Shown here in pieces: positions 45,874 through 54,930 of a DNA stretch of 64,000 nucleotides. The stretch's first letter is position 1. Every line of letters begins with the position of its first letter. The DNA lies in NCBI RefSeq assembly GCF_900199215.1, contig NZ_FZQA01000002.1, forward strand, positions 261,501-325,500, given 5' to 3'. The notes beneath the pieces were generated by a model. The model had not been told where the DNA came from. It worked only from the letters and a program-made list of their open reading frames with translations, and ran no database searches. Made by a program: the position numbers and the translations under genes. The stretch comes from Amphiplicatus metriothermophilus (lineage in GTDB: Bacteria > Pseudomonadota > Alphaproteobacteria > Caulobacterales > Parvularculaceae).

Positions 45874-46752
45874 ATGCCATACGGGGTGAAGCGGGGCTAC
45901 AAGGCTCCGGGGGAATACGGCGTCTCGGATTTGTTGGGGCTGTCGCTCGCCGGCGCGGCGGGCATCATCGCCGCCATCGTCACGGACTATCAGCAGAAGG
46001 GCGAGGCGTCGGCGCTATACACGATCAATCAATGGGTGGTCGCGGCCTCGCGGATTCTCGGTTTCGGCGACGTGCCGCTGTGGGCGGTCGTCGTCGGCCT
46101 TATCGCGCTGGGCGCCGGCTCCATCTTCTACTTCCAGCCGATCACGCGCCAGGGCGCGTTCGCGCAAGGGTTCGGGCTTCTGGCGGTGATGATGACGGCC
46201 GTGCCCGCCGACCTCGCCGGCGGCTTGCAGGCGATACAACACGAGGACGAGCTTCCCGGCCTCGAGCCGGTCGGCATCGAGCGCGAAGCGGCGTTTCGCA
46301 GCGGCGACGCGAGAGGCGGGATCGTGCCGGCCGCCTATCGGCCTGGGGAGGCGCGGCTCTATTTCGTCCAGGACAGACGCGCGGCCGAGCGATATGACGT
46401 CCATCTCGTGGTCCGCTTTCCGAACGGGCTGGCCGACGACATCAACGCGATGATACGGCGCGGAGCTCTTCGCGGCCGTCTGCATAACGAGGACACCGGC
46501 CAGACTTACAACCTGTTCCGGAGCGTCGGCGGCACTGTCCAGCGCGAAGGCGACGCGCTCGTCATCCATGCGGGCGTTCCGGCGCGCGCCCAGCAGGCCA
46601 GGCTGTGGGTGCGCATTGAGTGCGAGAACTACGCCATCGAGGTGCAGTCCGCCCAAGCGCGCCTCGGCGAACAGCTCGATTGGACCATTACGATGCAGCC
46701 GTCCTCGACGCCGCTGGCGATCCAGCGGCTCGGCAAGTCGTACTGGTTCTGA
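45874..46752 (+). CDS. Membrane protein of unknown function
   Basis: A 292-residue protein with about three hydrophobic segments near the N-terminus (about 18-37, 68-87 and 95-110) and a soluble C-terminal region (about 150-292) that is predicted beta-rich (RLYFVQDRRAAERYDVHLVVRF ... WTITMQPSSTPLAIQ). I do not recognise the family. The C-terminal part looks like an Ig-like or periplasmic beta-sandwich. It is divergent from the TPR-VanY gene (189 bases between starts) and convergent with tRNA-Ser. Confidence 0.75.
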   Translation: MPYGVKRGYKAPGEYGVSDLLGLSLAGAAGIIAAIVTDYQQKGEASALYTINQWVVAASRILGFGDVPLWAVVVGLIALGAGSIFYFQPITRQGAFAQGFGLLAVMMTAVPADLAGGLQAIQHEDELPGLEPVGIEREAAFRSGDARGGIVPAAYRPGEARLYFVQDRRAAERYDVHLVVRFPNGLADDINAMIRRGALRGRLHNEDTGQTYNLFRSVGGTVQREGDALVIHAGVPARAQQARLWVRIECENYAIEVQSAQARLGEQLDWTITMQPSSTPLAIQRLGKSYWF

Positions 46753-46796
46753 GGGAAAAGGCGAAGGCGCGCGGGCAGGGCGACGGATAATTCGAC

Positions 46797-46886
46797 TGGC
46801 GGATGGGGTGGGATTCGAACCCACGAGACGCTTGCGCGCCTGGCGGTTTTCAAGACCGCTGCCTTCAACCACTCGGCCACCCATCC
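46797..46886 (-). tRNA. tRNA-Ser (anticodon UGA)
   Basis: A 90-base minus-strand tRNA. The acceptor stem GGATGGG pairs with CCCATCC, the D-loop has TGGCCGAGTGGTTGAAGGC, the anticodon loop is CTTGAAA with anticodon TGA, a long variable arm typical of serine tRNAs follows, and the T-loop is GGTTCGAATCC. The discriminator G and an encoded CCA are at 46800-46797. Confidence 0.96.
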
Positions 46887-47002
46887 GGCGCGAGAGGCGG
46901 ACAATAGGCCGCCGGCGCGAAAGCTCAAGGCGGAACCTTCAGGGCCGGGCCCGATCGGCGGCGCGCCTTGCGAACGGCGCCAAATTCCCGCATAGCGCAG
47001 AC

Positions 47003-47926
47003 ATGCTCCGCTTCGCCCCGATCCTTCGCGCCGCGTTTCTTTTCGCCGCCGCCGCGCTCGCCGGCTGCGCGACGCCGGGCCGACATCCGTCGCCCGGCGT
47101 CGAGCCCAATCCGCACTACAAGGTCGGCCAGTCTTACGAGGTGAACGGTCGACGCTATCACCCGCGCGAGCAGCCCGACTATGAAGCGGTCGGAATCGCC
47201 TCCTGGTACGGGCAGGAATTTCACGGCCGGCTCACCGCCAATGGCGAGCTTTTCGACAGAAACAGGATGACGGCGGCGCACCCGACCCTGCCGCTCCCCT
47301 CGCGCGTCGAAGTGGAAAATCTCGAAAACGGGCGCAAAATCCTCGTGCGGGTGAACGATCGCGGCCCGTTCAAGGGCGACCGGATCATCGACCTGTCCCA
47401 GGCGGCCGCCCGCGCGCTCGGCTTCGAGGAGAAGGGCCTCGCCCCGGTGCGCGTGCGCTATGTGGGGCGCGCCTCTCTGGCCGATGCGACGGTGTCGCTC
47501 GACGACGGACGCGGCGAGCGCCGACGCCTCGCCCGCGCGGGAGAGGCCGGGCGGCGGGCGCCGCCGGCGCCGGCGTCGGGTCCGCAGGAGGACGTCATCG
47601 CGCGGCTTATCGCAGAGGCGGGGACAGCGCCGCCGGCGCCGACCGTGGAGTACTGGATCGACGTGGCGCGCTTCGCCGATCTCAATGCGCTCGAAGCGGC
47701 CAGGCTCGCCCTGTCGGCGTGGGGGCCGGTGCGCGTTCTGTCGGAGGCCCGTCTGAACGGGGTTATGGCCTGGCGCGTGCAGGTCGGGCCTTACGCCGAC
47801 GAGGCGGCGGCTGCGATGCGCCTGGCCGAACTGCGCGGCGCAGGCTACGCTTCGGCGAGCCTGGCGCGCGAGCGCGCCGCGATCATCAGAACGTGCGAAG
47901 CAAGGTCGGAGCCGGAATGCCTATGA
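47003..47926 (+). CDS. rlpA: Septal ring lytic transglycosylase RlpA family lipoprotein
   Basis: A 307-residue outer-membrane lipoprotein (lipobox ALAGC, Cys at about residue 20). The double-psi beta-barrel domain (about 60-155) begins with GIASWYGQEFHGRLTANGE and ends with VRVNDRGPFKGDRIIDLS, containing the catalytic Asp region. A SPOR domain (about 212-300, YWIDVARFADLNALEAARLAL) binds denuded septal glycan. It likely cleaves glycan strands at the division site. It is the first gene of a run rlpA-dac-tmk-holB-tatD; the stop overlaps the dac region. Confidence 0.92.
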   Translation: MLRFAPILRAAFLFAAAALAGCATPGRHPSPGVEPNPHYKVGQSYEVNGRRYHPREQPDYEAVGIASWYGQEFHGRLTANGELFDRNRMTAAHPTLPLPSRVEVENLENGRKILVRVNDRGPFKGDRIIDLSQAAARALGFEEKGLAPVRVRYVGRASLADATVSLDDGRGERRRLARAGEAGRRAPPAPASGPQEDVIARLIAEAGTAPPAPTVEYWIDVARFADLNALEAARLALSAWGPVRVLSEARLNGVMAWRVQVGPYADEAAAAMRLAELRGAGYASASLARERAAIIRTCEARSEPECL

Positions 47927-49101
47927 GACGTGTCCTGACGATGTTCCAGGGAGCATGGGCCGCTGCCGTCGCCGCCTTGATCGTCCTTGCGCCGCCGGCC
48001 GCTGCGGCGGCGCCGATCACGACGACGGCCGAATATGCGATTATCATGGACCACGAGACCGGGGCGGTTCTGTACGAAAAGAACGCAGACGTTCCGACGG
48101 CGCCGGCCTCGATGAGTAAGCTGATGACCGTGGCGATCGTTTTCGAGCGGCTCAAGTCCGGCGAGCTCAGCCTGGACGACGAGTTCTACGTCAGCGAAAA
48201 GGCCTGGCGGATGGGCGGATCCAAGATGTGGGTCCGCGTCGACACCAAAATCCGGCTCGAGGATCTTCTGCGCGGCGTGATCGTGCAATCAGGCAACGAC
48301 GCCTGCATCGTCATCGCCGAGAACATCGCCGGCTCGGAGGAAGCCTTCGCCGAGATCATGACCCGCAAGGCGCGCGAATGGGGCCTCAAAAACTCCACCT
48401 TCGCCAATGCGACCGGCTGGCCCGATCCGAACCACAAGATGAGCATGCGCGACATCGCGCTTCTGTCGCGCAAGATCATCCGCGACTATCCGGAATATTA
48501 CGCCATGTTCGCCGAGCGCGAATTCACCTGGGAGAAGATCCGCCAGGCGAATCGCAATCCCCTGTTCGATATGGTCGAGGGCGCGGACGGTCTGAAAACG
48601 GGTCACACGGAGGAATCCGGCTACGGCCTCGCAGGGACGGCCGTGCGCGACGGGGTGCGGCGCATCGTTGTTTTCAACGGAACCGCGTCGGAAAAAGAGC
48701 GGGCGAGCGAGGCCCAGCGGCTGATGCGGATCGCCTTCAACGACTTCGTGACGAAAACGCTCTATCAGGCGGGCGACGTGGTCGGCGACGCGCTGGTGTT
48801 CAAGGGCGTCGAAAAGTCGGCGCCGCTCATCGTGCGCGAGCCGATCTCGATGATCCTGCACCGGTCCGCAAATAAGGTGCGCGCGAAGATCGTCTATGAG
48901 GGGCCTGTCGCCGCGCCCGTGGCGGAGAACCAGCAGATCGGCTATCTTCGGGTCGAAACCGAGGCGGGCGAGGCTCGCGAATATCCGCTCTTCGCCGGCA
49001 AGACGGTCAGGGAGCTCGGCGTTTTCGGCAAGATCGCGCTGGCGGCGAAGACCCTGATCGTCGGGCCTTCTCAGCCCGAGTCGGAGGCGGCGACACCCTG
49101 A
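47917..49101 (+). CDS. D-alanyl-D-alanine carboxypeptidase (PBP5/6 type, S11)
   Basis: A 394-residue penicillin-binding protein that trims peptidoglycan pentapeptides. A signal peptide covers about residues 1-31. Catalytic motifs are SMSK with S65 and K68, SGN at 125-127 and KTG at 227-229. A C-terminal PBP5-like beta domain follows (after about 290), ending without the amphipathic membrane helix being obvious. The start is either 47917 (used; GGAG five bases upstream) or 47923, which overlaps the rlpA stop as ATGA. It is followed directly by tmk with no gap. Confidence 0.93.
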   Translation: MPMRRVLTMFQGAWAAAVAALIVLAPPAAAAAPITTTAEYAIIMDHETGAVLYEKNADVPTAPASMSKLMTVAIVFERLKSGELSLDDEFYVSEKAWRMGGSKMWVRVDTKIRLEDLLRGVIVQSGNDACIVIAENIAGSEEAFAEIMTRKAREWGLKNSTFANATGWPDPNHKMSMRDIALLSRKIIRDYPEYYAMFAEREFTWEKIRQANRNPLFDMVEGADGLKTGHTEESGYGLAGTAVRDGVRRIVVFNGTASEKERASEAQRLMRIAFNDFVTKTLYQAGDVVGDALVFKGVEKSAPLIVREPISMILHRSANKVRAKIVYEGPVAAPVAENQQIGYLRVETEAGEAREYPLFAGKTVRELGVFGKIALAAKTLIVGPSQPESEAATP

Positions 49102-49749
49102 ATGGTCGGCGCGCGGCAATCGCAAAGAGGGCCCTTCATCACCTTCGAAGGCGGCGACGGAACCGGCAAGTCGACGCATATCGCCCGGCTCGCCGCGCAT
49201 CTTCGCGCCGCCGGCCATGAGGTCGCCGTCACGCGCGAGCCCGGCGGCTCTCCCGGGGCCGAAGCGATCCGGGAGCTGCTGGTCAGCGGCGCGACAGAGC
49301 GGTGGTCGGCGCTCGCCGAAGCGCTGCTCGTCTTCGCTGCGAGAGCCGACCACCTTGAGAAGGTCATCAATCCCGCTCGCGCGCGCGGCGCGGTCGTGCT
49401 GTGCGACCGCTTCGTCGACTCGACCATGGCCTATCAGGGCGCAGCCGGCGGCCTGGGCGAGGAGAAAGTGCGCGCGCTGCGCGATCTCGTCGTCGGCGCG
49501 GACGGGCCAGATCTCACGATCGTTCTCGACGCGCCGGGAGCGAGAGGCCTTGAGCGCGCGCAGGCGCGCGGCGGCGACAACCGTTTCGAAGCGAAGGGAG
49601 AAGCCTATCAGGCCCGCGTGCAGGAGGCCTTCCGGCGCATCGCGGCGCGCGAGCCCGAACGCTGCGTCGTCGTCGATTCATCCGGGCCCGTCGACGACGT
49701 CGCTCACCGTATACGGACGATCGTGAAGGAGCGCCTGGGTCTTGGCTGA
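49102..49749 (+). CDS. tmk: Thymidylate kinase
   Basis: A 215-residue enzyme phosphorylating dTMP to dTDP. The P-loop is FEGGDGTGKSTHI, the DR(Y/F) motif is CDRFVDSTMAYQG, and the substrate block VTREPGGSPGAEAIRELLV is intact. The ATG follows the dac stop directly. Its end overlaps the holB start by eight bases. The tmk-holB-tatD-MBL order is conserved in many Alphaproteobacteria. Confidence 0.96.
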   Translation: MVGARQSQRGPFITFEGGDGTGKSTHIARLAAHLRAAGHEVAVTREPGGSPGAEAIRELLVSGATERWSALAEALLVFAARADHLEKVINPARARGAVVLCDRFVDSTMAYQGAAGGLGEEKVRALRDLVVGADGPDLTIVLDAPGARGLERAQARGGDNRFEAKGEAYQARVQEAFRRIAAREPERCVVVDSSGPVDDVAHRIRTIVKERLGLG

Positions 49750-50791
49750 ACGGACGCCGGATAGCGCCCCCGCCCTGACGCCGCCCTGGATGCGCGAGCG
49801 CATCGTCGGGCGGGACGCGCTCGAAGCGCGCCTGCGCGCCGCCATCGACCAGGGCGATCTCTCCCACGGCTGGCTGCTCGCCGGGCCGAAGGGGGCGGGC
49901 AAGGCGACGCTCGCCTATCGCATCGCCCGGGCGCTGCTCGACCCGGACGCGCTCGCGGCCGCGGACTCGCTTCAGGTTCCCGCCGACTCGAAGGTGTTCC
50001 GGCTCGTGGCGGGCAAGGCGCATCCCGATCTGTTCGTCGCGGAGCGGTTGTTCGATGAAAAGACAGGCCGTCATCAGACTGAAATCACGGTTGAAACGAT
50101 TCGCAATCTTACTGCTTTCCTGAACAGAACGGCGTCTCAGGGCGGTTGGCGGGTGGCCGTCATCGACGCTGCGGACGAGATGAACCCGAACGCCGCCAAC
50201 GCGCTTCTCAAAGCGCTCGAAGAGCCGCCGGCGAAAACCGCGTTGCTGCTTGTCAGCCACGCGCCGGGCGGGCTTCTGGCGACCATCCGCTCGCGTTGCC
50301 GGCGCATCGACCTGCGTCCAGTGGCGGACGAGACCGTCGCGGCCCTCGTCGAAAACGAGCTGTCTTTCTCCGCGGCTGAGGCGCGCCGCGTCGCCGCCGC
50401 CGCCCGCGGCCGGCCCGGCTATGCGCTGACGCTGGCGGCGGGCGAGGGGGCCGAAGCGGTCGCCGCGGCAGAAGGCTTCATCGCCGCCGCTGTCGAGGGC
50501 GGCGATCTCTCCGCCGTCGCTGGGGGGCTTACGGGCAAGGCGGGGGGCGAGCGCTGGCCGCTCTTTGTCGCGCTGCTGCTCGAAGCGTTGCGCGAAGCGG
50601 CCAGCCGGGCGGCGACCGGCGCGCCCCCCGCGGGCCTGCTTGCGCGCGCAGCCCCGCCGCGGCTTCTTGAAGCGCATGATCGCATCGGCGCGCTCGCGCG
50701 CCGCGGCGAGGCCGTCAATCTCGACCGCGTCCAGCTCGCGCTCGCCATGGGCCGCATTCTGCGCGACGCCTTGCAATCGCGCGCCGTCTGA
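49742..50791 (+). CDS. holB: DNA polymerase III subunit delta-prime
   Basis: A 349-residue clamp-loader subunit. The P-loop is AGPKGAGKATLAY, and the sensor region has DAADEMNPNAANALLKALEEPPAKTALLL, the delta-prime signature. The start is TTG at 49742, inside the tmk end; no ATG fits. The zinc-binding cysteines of the E. coli type are not seen in this region. It is followed three bases later by tatD. Length is normal for the alphaproteobacterial type. Confidence 0.93.
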   Translation: MAERTPDSAPALTPPWMRERIVGRDALEARLRAAIDQGDLSHGWLLAGPKGAGKATLAYRIARALLDPDALAAADSLQVPADSKVFRLVAGKAHPDLFVAERLFDEKTGRHQTEITVETIRNLTAFLNRTASQGGWRVAVIDAADEMNPNAANALLKALEEPPAKTALLLVSHAPGGLLATIRSRCRRIDLRPVADETVAALVENELSFSAAEARRVAAAARGRPGYALTLAAGEGAEAVAAAEGFIAAAVEGGDLSAVAGGLTGKAGGERWPLFVALLLEALREAASRAATGAPPAGLLARAAPPRLLEAHDRIGALARRGEAVNLDRVQLALAMGRILRDALQSRAV

Positions 50792-50794
50792 GCC

Positions 50795-51598
50795 ATGCCT
50801 CGCTTCATGCTCATCGACAGCCACGTCAATCTGCATTCGGAGAAATTCGCGGACGACCTCGACGCCGTGATCGCGCGCGCGAGGGAGGCGGGCGTGCGCG
50901 CGATGCTGACCATCTCGGACCGGCTGGAGTCGACCGAAGCGATCAAGACGATCGCCGACTGGCGGGCGGGAATATGGCGCTCCGTCGGCGTTCATCCGCA
51001 TCACGCAAAGGACTTTCCGGATCTCGACGCCAAAACGCTGATCGAGCTGGCCGAAGACGAAAGGGTCGTCGGGATCGGCGAGTGCGGCCTCGACTTTCAT
51101 TACGAATATTCCGATCGCGACGCGCAGGCGCAGGTTTTCCGCGCGCATATCGAGGCCGCGCGCGAGACCGGGCTGCCCCTCGTCATTCATGCGCGCGACG
51201 CCGACGACGCGGTGCGGACGATGCTGGAGGAGGAGCGTCGCAAGGGCGCGTTCGTCCCGCTTCTGCACTGTTATACGGGCGGGCCTGAGCTCGCGCGCGC
51301 AGCGCTCGACATGGGCGGCTATATTTCCTTCTCCGGCATCATCACCTTCAGAAACGCCGACGACATCCGCGCCGTCGCGAAGGATGCGCCGCTCGAGCGC
51401 GTCATCATCGAGACGGATTGCCCGTATCTCGCGCCGGTTCCCATGCGCGGGCGGCGCAACGAACCGGCGTTTCTCGTGCATGTGGCCGAAAAGCTGGCGG
51501 AAATCCGCGGGATCGGCTTCGATGACGCCGCGCAGACGACCACTGGGAACTTCTTCCGGCTGTTCGCGCGCGCGCGTCGCGAGGAGATCGTTCCGTGA
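50795..51598 (+). CDS. TatD family metal-dependent hydrolase, with a changed metal-binding HxH motif
   Basis: A 267-residue TatD-type DNase or hydrolase. Conserved positions are present: E in GIGECGLDFHY, H in VIHARDADDA, H in LLHCYTGG, and D in IIETDCPYLAP. However the first metal motif, HxH in most TatD proteins, reads HVN at 10-12 (IDSHVNLHSEKF), so one ligand is Asn. I recall a similar DSHVNLH form in other alphaproteobacterial TatDs, which would make it a subfamily trait. It is part of the tmk-holB-tatD run and overlaps the next gene by four bases (GTGA). Confidence 0.92.
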   Translation: MPRFMLIDSHVNLHSEKFADDLDAVIARAREAGVRAMLTISDRLESTEAIKTIADWRAGIWRSVGVHPHHAKDFPDLDAKTLIELAEDERVVGIGECGLDFHYEYSDRDAQAQVFRAHIEAARETGLPLVIHARDADDAVRTMLEEERRKGAFVPLLHCYTGGPELARAALDMGGYISFSGIITFRNADDIRAVAKDAPLERVIIETDCPYLAPVPMRGRRNEPAFLVHVAEKLAEIRGIGFDDAAQTTTGNFFRLFARARREEIVP

Positions 51599-52458
51599 GC
51601 GAATCGACAGGAGAGGGCGAGGGCGCGCTGAAAGTGACGATCCTCGGCTGCGGATCGTCGGGCGGCGTGCCGCGCGTCGGCGGGCCGGACGGCGCGGGCG
51701 ATTGGGGCGCGTGCGACCCGAAAGAGCCGAAAAACCGGCGCACGCGCTGCTCGGTCCTCGTGCGGCGGCGCCATCCGGAGCGCGGCTTCGCTCATGACGC
51801 CGTCACCGCCGTGCTGGTCGACGCGTCGCCTGACATGCGCGAGCAGCTTCTGCGCGCGCGCTGCTCGCGGCTCGACGCCGTGCTGTTCACCCATGATCAC
51901 GCCGATCAGTGCCACGGCATCGACGATCTCAGGGCGTTCGCCTTAGCGCAGCGCGCCCGCGTGCCGGTCTATATCGACGAGTCGACGGGAGGAAGCATCG
52001 CCGAACGCTTCCGCTATTGCTTCGAACAGGCGCCGGACAGTCTGTATCCGCCCATCCTCGCGCGCCGGCCGATGCCGGCCTGCGGCGCGCCGTTCCAAAT
52101 CGACGGACCGTCTGGGCCGGTTCCCGTCGTCGCGTTCCTTCAGCATCACGGCGGGGTCGACTCGCTGGGATTCCGCATCGGCGACGTCGCCTATTCGAGC
52201 GACGTCGTCAGCCTGCCGGAGGAAAGCTTCGAGATCCTGAAAGGCGCGCGCATCTGGATCGTCGACGCGCTCCAATACAAGCCGCACAAGACTCATGCGC
52301 ATCTCGCGCTGACGCTCGAATGGATCGCGCGGGTGAAGCCGGAGCGGGCGATCCTCACCAATCTGCACATTCATATGGACTACCGGACGCTGTCGGTCGA
52401 GCTGCCGCCCGGCGTCGAGCCGGCCTATGACGGGATGGAGCTTTACGGAAATCCTTGA
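51595..52458 (+). CDS. MBL-fold metallo-hydrolase (PhnP-like)
   Basis: A 287-residue metallo-beta-lactamase-fold protein starting with GTG inside the tatD stop. The N-terminal GCGSSGGVPR and CDPKEPKNRRTRCSVLV blocks are typical of the PhnP/RNase-Z-like group. The metal motif HxHxDH reads HDHADQ in THDHADQCHGIDDLR, so the sixth position is Gln. The second site region is LQHHGGVDSLGFRIGDVAYSSDV and the last is TNLHIHMDY. It probably acts on a phosphodiester, but the substrate is unknown. Last gene of the run; a 220-base gap to the convergent manC follows. Confidence 0.9.
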   Translation: MSESTGEGEGALKVTILGCGSSGGVPRVGGPDGAGDWGACDPKEPKNRRTRCSVLVRRRHPERGFAHDAVTAVLVDASPDMREQLLRARCSRLDAVLFTHDHADQCHGIDDLRAFALAQRARVPVYIDESTGGSIAERFRYCFEQAPDSLYPPILARRPMPACGAPFQIDGPSGPVPVVAFLQHHGGVDSLGFRIGDVAYSSDVVSLPEESFEILKGARIWIVDALQYKPHKTHAHLALTLEWIARVKPERAILTNLHIHMDYRTLSVELPPGVEPAYDGMELYGNP

Positions 52459-52544
52459 GCGCCGGTCGCTGTTCTCGCGGCTCGCGAGCGACCAGGTTGA
52501 GGGCCGTTGACCGTTCGACGCCGCCGCCGCAATCCCAATAAATT

Positions 52545-52569
52545 TGCGACAATATAAATTGTGCGACAA
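52545..52569. repeat. AT-rich direct and inverted repeat in a convergent intergenic gap
   Basis: Two copies of TGCGACAA (52545-52552 and 52562-52569), spaced 17 bases apart, flank a palindrome ACAAT-ATAA-ATTGT (52549-52562). The patch is strikingly AT-rich for this DNA. It lies in the 220-base gap between two convergent genes, where a promoter operator is not expected. It may be a protein-binding site, a terminator region or the promoter of an unseen small RNA. Confidence 0.4.
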
Positions 52570-52678
52570 ATCACGGCGTGAGGCCGGACGGCGCTGCGGC
52601 GTCGGAAAAGCCTTTCTCCGCTCGCCGATCGATCCAGCGGCCGCGCTATCCCAAGGAAATTTTGTCGGCGACAGCGTT

Positions 52679-54907
52679 TCAGCCCAGCGCCGTCGCCGAT
52701 AGCTGCGCGACGGCGGCGACCAGATGATAGAACGAGCTCGCCGGCGCCGGCTCTTCCTCGAACCGGCCGTCGGCCCCGAGCTTGTCGCGCCACAGTCCGG
52801 ACGGCTCGACATCGAGATAGCGCCACAGCGCCGCCGCGGCGCGGCGCGCATCGGCGCGCAGCGCTTCGTGGGAATCGCCCTGCGCGCTTTCGGACAGGAT
52901 CAGCGCTGCTTTGAGCCGCTCCGTCTGCGGCCACAGGCGCGCGCGCGGCTCAAGCATTTCAAGGCGGTCGTCGAGCGCGTCGACGGCGACGCCGCGCCGG
53001 GCGTCGACGCCGCGCATGCCGGCTGCGTAAAGCCGCCGCGCCGCGCACGCGGCCTCCCGGTCGCCGGTTCGCCGGGACCAGCGCTCCAGCAGCCAGGCCC
53101 ACTCGAACTGGTGGCCCGGCTCGACGCGCCGGCCGGCCTCGCCCGGCGCCGGGCGCCACCCGGCATCGAAGAACTCGCGCAGAAAGCCGCCTTCGGCGTC
53201 GATGAAGCGGTCAAGGGCGAGCCGGACGATGTCGCCCGCAAGCCGGGTCCAGCGCTCGCCGCCGCCGGCTTCGATCCAGGCCAGACACGCCTCGAACAGA
53301 TGCATGTGCGGGTTCGACTGGAAGGGCCGCGCGCCGGCCTCGCGGAAGCCGCCCTTTTCATGGCGCATGACCTTTTCGATCGCGGCGAGCAGCGCCAGGG
53401 CTTCGTCTTCGGCGGACGGCCGCCCCGCCCGCGCCGCGGCGAGCGCCAGCAGCGCGAAAGCCTGATCGTAAAGATAGGCGGTCTCCTCGATCGGCGTTCC
53501 ATCCGGCGAAACCAGCGTGCGGAACAATCCGTCCGGACGCCGATAATAGGCAAAGAAACCTTCGAGGCCATGTTCGACGGCGGCTTTCCACGGTCCCGCC
53601 CAGCCGAGCGCGCCGGCGGCGGCGTAGGCGTAAACCTGCCGCGCCTGCACGCGCGCGCGGCGCGGCGCGCCGGTCGGTTTGGCGCGCAGGCTAAGGCTCT
53701 CGTGCCAGCCCCATCCGCCGTAATCGGCGCCCAGCGCCTGCCACAGCGGCAGCGCTTCGGCGAACAGCCACAGACGATAGCGTTCAGCCCAGGCGCGCAG
53801 ATCGCGCGCGCTCTCCTGCTGCGCGGGTCCGGCGCCGTCGCCTGCCGCGTCCGCTTGCGGCTTCGCCTCGGCGCGCAGCCGCTCGACGATCTTCTTGACC
53901 GATTGTGCGGCGTTCGCATGGCAGACAAGCACCGCGTCGGGCTCGGCGACGATCGCGAGGTCGCGCACCCCGGCGGCTGCGACGAGCACGCCGGGCGCGG
54001 CGCGAACGAGGCAATCCCGCGCGTCGATCGTCACCGCCTCGCCCGCAACGGCGTTTCCATGCTCGTCATGGGGACAGGCGGCGTAGACCGCATCCCAGGC
54101 GCCGACGTCCGACCAGGCGAAATCGACGGCGAGCACCGAGGCGCGGTCGGTCTTCTCCATCAGCGCGTAGTCGATCGATATCTTGGGCGCTTCCGCAAAG
54201 ACGGGGTCGAGCTTCAGGCCCGCCTGCGTCTCCTTCGCGCGCGCGACGGCCTTGCGCGCCGCAGCCGCGATCGCCGGCGCGCGCCGGTCGAGCTCCTTGA
54301 GAAAGGTCGAGGCGGAAGCGATGAAATTGCCGCTGTTCCAAAGATAACCCTCGGCGACATAGCGCTCGGCCGTGGGGAAGTCCGGTTTCTCCACGAAGGC
54401 GTCGACCGGCGTCGCCTCTGCGTGCGCTTCGCCGCGCGCGGGCCGGATATAACCGTAGGCGGACGAAGGTTTTGTCGGCTTCACGCCGAGGGCGACGATC
54501 CGTCCTCCCTGCGCGGCGCGGGACGCTTTCTCAACGGCGTCGCAGAATTTTTCCGTGTCGGGAATGTAATGATCCGAAGCCAGGAAAACGCCGATTCCCT
54601 CCGGATCGCGTTCGGCGATCCAGACGGCCGCGGCGGCCATGGCCGGCGCGGAGTCGCGCGGCTCCGGCTCGAGCAGCAGCGTCGCGTCCGCTCCTTCGAT
54701 CTGCGCGCGCGCCCAATGGGCCTGGCGCGCGCCGGTCACCACGATGAGGCGCCGGAAACCGGCGACCTTCCGCGCACGGCGGACAGTCTGGACGAACAGC
54801 GTCTCCGGCCCGATCAGCGGCGCGAACTGCTTGGGCCGAGACGGCCTCGAAACCGGCCACAAGCGCGTGCCGGAGCCTCCGCACATGATGACAGGATAGA
54901 CGTTCAC
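52679..54907 (-). CDS. Mannose-1-phosphate guanylyltransferase fused to an AGE-type epimerase/isomerase domain
   Basis: A 742-residue fusion. Residues 1-350 are a ManC-type enzyme making GDP-mannose: nucleotide loop CGGSGTRLWPVSR, LLEPEPRDSAPAMAAAA, FVEKPDFPTA and WSDVGAWDAVY. Residues about 375-740 are an (alpha/alpha)6-barrel of the N-acylglucosamine 2-epimerase family (FEACLAWIEAGGGERW, GHQFEWAWLLERWSRRTG), in place of the cupin isomerase usually fused to ManC, so it may convert fructose-6-P to mannose-6-P. The start is GTG with GGGAGG upstream. Last gene of the GT4-GH130-ManC operon (23-base gap). Confidence 0.88.
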   Translation of the reverse strand: MNVYPVIMCGGSGTRLWPVSRPSRPKQFAPLIGPETLFVQTVRRARKVAGFRRLIVVTGARQAHWARAQIEGADATLLLEPEPRDSAPAMAAAAVWIAERDPEGIGVFLASDHYIPDTEKFCDAVEKASRAAQGGRIVALGVKPTKPSSAYGYIRPARGEAHAEATPVDAFVEKPDFPTAERYVAEGYLWNSGNFIASASTFLKELDRRAPAIAAAARKAVARAKETQAGLKLDPVFAEAPKISIDYALMEKTDRASVLAVDFAWSDVGAWDAVYAACPHDEHGNAVAGEAVTIDARDCLVRAAPGVLVAAAGVRDLAIVAEPDAVLVCHANAAQSVKKIVERLRAEAKPQADAAGDGAGPAQQESARDLRAWAERYRLWLFAEALPLWQALGADYGGWGWHESLSLRAKPTGAPRRARVQARQVYAYAAAGALGWAGPWKAAVEHGLEGFFAYYRRPDGLFRTLVSPDGTPIEETAYLYDQAFALLALAAARAGRPSAEDEALALLAAIEKVMRHEKGGFREAGARPFQSNPHMHLFEACLAWIEAGGGERWTRLAGDIVRLALDRFIDAEGGFLREFFDAGWRPAPGEAGRRVEPGHQFEWAWLLERWSRRTGDREAACAARRLYAAGMRGVDARRGVAVDALDDRLEMLEPRARLWPQTERLKAALILSESAQGDSHEALRADARRAAAALWRYLDVEPSGLWRDKLGADGRFEEEPAPASSFYHLVAAVAQLSATALG

Positions 54908-54930
54908 GCCCTGTTTCCTCCCGCTGCCCG

